From NCBI GenBank assembly GCA_022705125.1, contig JAKJFB010000015.1:1-7321 (forward strand): a stretch of DNA of 7,321 nucleotides, given 5' to 3'. The notes under the pieces are model-generated. The model ran no database searches and was not told the origin of the DNA. It was given only the letters and a program-made list of their open reading frames with translations. The position numbers were made by a program, and so were the translations under genes. This stretch comes from Pseudomonadota bacterium (GTDB lineage Bacteria > Pseudomonadota > Gammaproteobacteria > Pseudomonadales > UBA5518). How positions within the stretch are numbered: position 1 is the stretch's first letter; every line of letters starts with the position of its first letter. This document shows, one piece after another, positions 5,365-7,321 of the stretch.

Positions 5365-7321
5365 GTGCGCCACGCATCCGCATTCGCCGCAACCGTCATC
5401 GCCGCGCTGGCCCTGCTGAGCGCGGGAGCCGGCCACGCCGGCGGCAACAAGTTCCGTTACGACGCCGATGTCGCGCGCACGAGCTACGGCATCCCGCATA
5501 TCCGCGCCGCCGACTGGGGCAGCCTCGGCTACGGTTACGGCTATGTGTTCGCCGAGGACAACGCCTGCGTGCTCGCGCGCGACGTGCTGGTGGCCACCGG
5601 CACGCAGTCGCGCTGGTTCGGCGCGGGCACGAACGACGCCAACCTGTATTCGGATCGCGTCTACCGGATGGTGAACTCGGATGCGCGCAGCGAGGCCGCG
5701 TGGGCGCGACTCGATGCCGACACGCGCGCGCTGCTGACCGGTTATGCCGATGGCTACAACCGCTACCTGCGCGATACCGGCGGCGAACTGCTGGCCGCGG
5801 ATTGTCGCGCGCAGCCCTGGGTGCGCCCGCTCGCGGGGCTCGACGTGCTCAAGGTGCTGCGCAAGCTGCTGGTGCGCGCCGGCACCGGGAGTTTCGTCAC
5901 TCAGGTCGCGACCGCGACGCCTCCTGCCGTGCCGGTGGCGCAAGCCGCCGGCGCGACAGCGCCCGCCGCCCTGCTCGCCGCGGCAGGCCCCGCGGACGCG
6001 GCGGCGCCGCTGATCGATCCGGCCGATTTGCCGGACTTCAGCCCGGAACGTTTCGGCAGCAACGCCGTAGGGCTAGGCGGCGAGCTCACGGGCGGTGCGG
6101 GCGCGCTGCTCGGCAACCCGCATTTCCCGTGGGCCGGCATCGAGCGCTTCTACGCGGTACACCTCACGATTCCGGGACGCTACGACGTCATGGGGGGCTC
6201 GATCTACGGCTTCCCCCTGGTCAACATTGGCTTCAACCGCGATGTCGCCTGGAGCCACACCGTCTCGACCGCGCGGCGCTTCGTGCTGCGCGAACTGGCG
6301 CTGGTCCCGGGAAACCCGCGCGCCTACCGCTACGACGGCGCTGACATCGAGATGCAGCCGGAAGCGGTCACGGTCGAGGTGCTGCAGCCCGACGGCTCGA
6401 TCGCAACCGACCCACACACGTTCTGGCAGACACAGTTCGGCCCGGTCGTCGAGCCCTCGCCGCTGATCCCGTGGTCGCTGAGCACCGCTTACGCGCTGAC
6501 GGACGTCAACCTCGAGAACGATCGCGCCTTCCGCCAGTACATCGAGATGGGGCAGGCGCGCGACCTGGGGGAACTGCGCTCGGCGCTGGAGCGACACGTC
6601 GGCCTGCCGTGGGTGAACACGATCGCCGCCGACAGCAGCGGCAACGCGTTCTACGGCGATATCGGCTCGATCCCGAACGTCACCAACGCGCAACTCGCCA
6701 GCTGCTCGAAATCGCCGATCGCGGCCTACCTCGCCACGCTGCGCGTGTACACGCTCGACGGCTCGACCTCGGCCTGCGATCCGGGTACCGACGCCGATGC
6801 GCCGGTCGCGGGAGTGTTCGGCGCCGCCAACCTGCCGGGGCTGATGCGGCGCGACTTCGTGCAGAACTCCAACGACAGCTACTGGCTGGCGAATCCCGCC
6901 GAGCGGCTCGAGGGTTTCTCCAGCATCATCGGCGCCGACGAGAACCGCGCGCAGGGATTCCGCACGCGGCTCGGCCTGCGCCAGATCCAGGATCGCGATG
7001 CCGGCATCGACGCGCTGCCCGGCACGGGCTTTGATCGCCGCTGGCTGCAGGACGTGCTGTTCGGCAACCGGCACTACAGCGCCGAGATCATGCGGCCCGG
7101 CGTCCTGCGCTTGTGCGCGGCGACGCCCCCGGATGTCGTCATCGGCGAACAGAGCGTGAACGTCGCGAGCGCCTGCCAGGTGCTGCGCGACTGGGACGGG
7201 CGCAACGATGTCGCGAGCGTGGGCGCGCACGTCTGGGGCGAACTGTGGCGGCGGGTATCCGGCGCGCCGACGGCGGGCTCGGGGCTGCCGTCGGTCACGA
7301 ACGTCCTTTATGCCGTGCCCT
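5365..7321 (+). CDS. Penicillin-acylase-family Ntn-hydrolase, PvdQ/aculeacin-acylase-like (3' partial)
   Basis: An unbroken frame of 652 codons runs from GTG 5365 off the right edge; family members are usually about 750-850 residues. Residues 1-25 form a Sec signal peptide with a likely cut after GAGHA, so the enzyme should be exported. The alpha region begins RYDADVARTSYGIPHIRAADW and contains GYGYVFAEDNACVL and TGYADGYNRYL. Gly231-Ser232 in FGSNAVGLG is the expected autocatalytic processing site; Ser232 would become the N-terminal nucleophile of the beta subunit. LLGNPHFPWAGIERFY (His253), HLTIPGRYDVMGGSIYGFP and NSNDSYWLANP (Asn503, about beta 272) match the catalytic regions of PvdQ, and RTRLGLRQI offers the conserved Arg. 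Family substrates are amides such as N-acyl-homoserine lactones, fatty-acyl lipopeptides (aculeacin) or the pyoverdine precursor. Which applies here cannot be told. Residues 182-215 are an unusual Ala/Pro-rich stretch. Confidence 0.92.
   Translation, partial: MRHASAFAATVIAALALLSAGAGHAGGNKFRYDADVARTSYGIPHIRAADWGSLGYGYGYVFAEDNACVLARDVLVATGTQSRWFGAGTNDANLYSDRVYRMVNSDARSEAAWARLDADTRALLTGYADGYNRYLRDTGGELLAADCRAQPWVRPLAGLDVLKVLRKLLVRAGTGSFVTQVATATPPAVPVAQAAGATAPAALLAAAGPADAAAPLIDPADLPDFSPERFGSNAVGLGGELTGGAGALLGNPHFPWAGIERFYAVHLTIPGRYDVMGGSIYGFPLVNIGFNRDVAWSHTVSTARRFVLRELALVPGNPRAYRYDGADIEMQPEAVTVEVLQPDGSIATDPHTFWQTQFGPVVEPSPLIPWSLSTAYALTDVNLENDRAFRQYIEMGQARDLGELRSALERHVGLPWVNTIAADSSGNAFYGDIGSIPNVTNAQLASCSKSPIAAYLATLRVYTLDGSTSACDPGTDADAPVAGVFGAANLPGLMRRDFVQNSNDSYWLANPAERLEGFSSIIGADENRAQGFRTRLGLRQIQDRDAGIDALPGTGFDRRWLQDVLFGNRHYSAEIMRPGVLRLCAATPPDVVIGEQSVNVASACQVLRDWDGRNDVASVGAHVWGELWRRVSGAPTAGSGLPSVTNVLYAVP

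Noticed and set aside
5112..6344. Plus-strand frame of about 410 codons running from the flippase into the acylase
   Set aside because: It is an Arg/Ala-rich frame shadow. The overlapping frame from 5365 has a signal peptide and acylase motifs throughout.
1..7321. CRISPR arrays, tRNA or rRNA genes, insertion sequences, prophage or defence genes
   Set aside because: No repeated spacer structure, RNA-gene signature, transposase motif or terminal inverted repeats were seen. Coding genes fill nearly the whole window and the longest gap is 125 bases.

Overview
This window is high-GC bacterial DNA, coding almost end to end on the + strand. It holds the 3' part of a Na+-translocating NADH:quinone reductase (Na+-NQR) operon, its two maturation genes, a membrane flippase and a secreted Ntn-hydrolase acylase. 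Close resemblance of NqrD, NqrE, NqrF and ApbE to the remembered Vibrio cholerae proteins, the gene order nqrD-nqrE-nqrF-apbE-nqrM, and a PvdQ-like acylase all point to a gammaproteobacterium. It is probably an aquatic or marine high-GC lineage, but the sequence does not fix genus or order.

Layout. Bases 1-568 are nqrD, cut at its 5' end by the window edge. Bases 568-1176 are nqrE and 1202-2439 are nqrF. The nqrF reading frame is broken near 1871-1885, although the protein is conserved on both sides of the break. Bases 2396-3496 are apbE, an FMN transferase lipoprotein that starts inside the end of nqrF. Bases 3493-3714 are nqrM, the small Cys-rich assembly factor. Bases 3746-5239 are a polytopic MATE/Wzx-like polysaccharide flippase. 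After a 125-bp gap with a weak candidate promoter, a long open frame runs from 5365 off the right edge. It encodes an exported penicillin-acylase-family (PvdQ/aculeacin-acylase-like) enzyme.

How the genes work together. NqrD and NqrE are membrane subunits that carry the cysteines for an intramembrane iron centre. NqrF takes electrons from NADH through FAD and a 2Fe-2S cluster. ApbE attaches FMN to NqrB and NqrC, which lie upstream of the window, and NqrM is needed for iron-centre maturation. Subunits and maturases are therefore packed into one translationally coupled unit. The flippase sits 31 bp behind nqrM and could be co-transcribed, but no glycosyltransferase is visible nearby. The acylase appears to be a separate unit.

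I do not see a new multi-gene system. The observations most worth a second look are a perfect 14-bp inverted repeat, terminator-like, embedded in the apbE signal-peptide codons; the nqrF frame break; and an Ala/Pro-rich insert just before the catalytic serine of the acylase.
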